Shown here: positions 63,053-64,000 of the stretch, piece by piece
Layout: the number at the start of each line of letters is the position of its first letter
Position numbering within the stretch: the stretch's first letter is position 1
Assembly (NCBI RefSeq): GCF_019795295.1
Contig: NZ_JAIMCG010000007.1
Location: 124,001 to 188,000 of the forward strand
DNA: 64,000 nucleotides
Direction: 5' to 3'
Origin: Cupriavidus sp. AU9028
GTDB lineage: Bacteria; Pseudomonadota; Gammaproteobacteria; Burkholderiales; Burkholderiaceae
Made by a program: the position numbers and the translations under genes
Notes under the pieces: generated by a model
Seen by the model: only the letters and a program-made list of their open reading frames with translations
The model's database searches: none
What the model was told of the DNA's origin: nothing

Positions 63053-64000
63053 ATGCCAGACGGATTGCCGCCGCTTTCCACTCCCGGCGCGGAAGCCGAC
63101 CCGCCTGCGCCCTCTTCCTCCCTGTCCGAATTCGACCTGATCCGCCGCTTCTTCACGCGGCCGGTACGCGATGCCGTGCTCGGCATCGGTGACGACTGCG
63201 CGCTGCTGGCGCCACGCCCGGGCCAGCAACTGGCGATCAGCACCGACATGCTGGTCAGCGGCCGGCACTTCTTCCCGGATGCCGATCCGTACCGGCTCGG
63301 CCACAAGGCATTGGCGGTCAATCTGTCGGACCTGGCGGCAATGGGCGCGCAGCCCCGCGCCTTCACGCTGGCGATCGCGCTGCCGCAGGCCGATCCGGCC
63401 TGGCTGTCGCAGCTGGCAGCCGGCATGCTCGCCTTGGCGGACAGCCATGGCTGCGAGCTGATCGGCGGCGACACCACGCGCGGGCCCCTGACGCTGTCGA
63501 TCACGGTGTTCGGCGATGTGCCGGAGGGCCAGGCGCTGCGGCGCGACGCCGCCCGGCCGGGTGACGAGATCTGGGTGTCAGGCGCGGTCGGCGACGCGCG
63601 CCTCGCGTTGGGCGACTGCCGTGGCGAATGGCTGCTGACGGAACCGGACTTCAGCGCGATCCGGGACCGGCTGGAAGCGCCCCAGCCGCGGGTCGCGCTG
63701 GGCATGGCGCTGCGTGGCATCGCACGCGCCGCGGTAGACGTCTCCGACGGCCTGCTGGCCGACCTGGGCCATATCCTGCAGCGCAGCGGGGTCGGCGCAC
63801 GCCTGCTGGTACCGGCGCTGCCGGCTTCCACGGTGCTGTCGCGCCAGCCGGAGCCGCTGCGGCTGCAGTGCCTGCTGGCCGGGGGCGACGACTACGAGCT
63901 GTGCTTCACCGCCCCGGCGCAGGCGCGTGAACAGGTCCTGCGGGCGTCGCGCGAGGCGGGCGTGGCGGTTGCGTGCATCGGCGCGATCGAGGCGGAAGCG
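63053..64000 (+). CDS. thiL: Thiamine-monophosphate kinase (3' end outside window)
   Basis: ThiL phosphorylates thiamine monophosphate to the active diphosphate. The visible 316 residues include the N-terminal EFDLIRRFF, the metal/ATP motifs GIGDDCALL and DMLVSGRHFF, NLSDLAAMGAQP, GGDTTRG and DVSDGLLADLGH and GGDDYELCF. The usual length is about 325, so only the last residues are missing. ATG 63053 is the most likely start. A TACAAT -10-like hexamer lies at 62961-62966. It is divergent from maeB. Confidence 0.93.
   Translation, partial: MPDGLPPLSTPGAEADPPAPSSSLSEFDLIRRFFTRPVRDAVLGIGDDCALLAPRPGQQLAISTDMLVSGRHFFPDADPYRLGHKALAVNLSDLAAMGAQPRAFTLAIALPQADPAWLSQLAAGMLALADSHGCELIGGDTTRGPLTLSITVFGDVPEGQALRRDAARPGDEIWVSGAVGDARLALGDCRGEWLLTEPDFSAIRDRLEAPQPRVALGMALRGIARAAVDVSDGLLADLGHILQRSGVGARLLVPALPASTVLSRQPEPLRLQCLLAGGDDYELCFTAPAQAREQVLRASREAGVAVACIGAIEAEA

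Overview
The window is chromosomal DNA of a GC-rich betaproteobacterium of the Burkholderiaceae, most likely Cupriavidus or a close relative of Ralstonia. The main reasons are a phcBSRQ cluster, a phcA-like regulator next to gapA-tktA, the order leuS-lptE-holA-proA, an orphan Bug-type solute-binding protein, and a uniformly high-GC core genome. I see no rRNA, tRNA, insertion sequence, prophage or CRISPR array. Two genes are cut by the window ends: a lipoprotein hydrolase on the left and thiL on the right.

Layout. 0-3.7 kb: lipoprotein hydrolase, glutathione peroxidase, yggS-proC. 3.7-10.6 kb: an accessory catabolic locus with an ArgH-like lyase, an OccR/NocR-like LysR regulator, a three-subunit FAD/[2Fe-2S] amine or opine oxidase and a Bug binding protein. 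Two LysR boxes with the same 7-base core lie at the same distance from two predicted promoters, so the lyase and the oxidase probably form one regulon. 10.7-15.5 kb: ubiA and a peroxide-defence group (dps, katA with a small membrane protein, oxyR). 15.6-24.1 kb: recG, then queA-tgt-yajC-secD-secF. 24.2-29.2 kb: phcBSRQ, the synthase and phosphorelay of the Phc quorum-sensing system. 29.6-31.5 kb: cytochrome b561 and two YceI proteins. 31.7-35.9 kb: purB, a glutathione S-transferase behind a structured leader, mnmA and a Nudix hydrolase. 36.1-39.6 kb: transhydrogenase genes with panD between pntAA and pntAB. 39.8-42.5 kb: an unusual response regulator, and a TetR/aldo-keto reductase pair. 42.5-53.0 kb: housekeeping genes (rRNA methyltransferase, hemJ-like, proA, holA, lptE, leuS, dapB, bamE, fur). 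53.1-57.6 kb: phcA-like regulator, gapA, tktA. 57.8-64 kb: VOC protein, rsmE, a barnase/barstar-type pair, a MaeB-type malic enzyme and thiL.

How the genes work together. The phcA-like gene at 53.1-54.1 kb and phcBSRQ at 24.2-29.2 kb together look like a full Phc circuit: fatty-acid methyl ester signal synthase, sensor kinase, two response regulators and the global LysR regulator. OxyR has a good sigma70-like promoter of its own, and an OxyR-like site abuts the predicted katA promoter. The maeB/thiL divergent region holds a perfect 25-bp dyad placed between the -35 and -10 of the maeB promoter. Several convergent gene pairs are separated by strong hairpin terminators. A GC-rich hairpin repeat occurs at three intergenic places.

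All functional names come from reading the translated sequences and recalling protein families; no database search was run.
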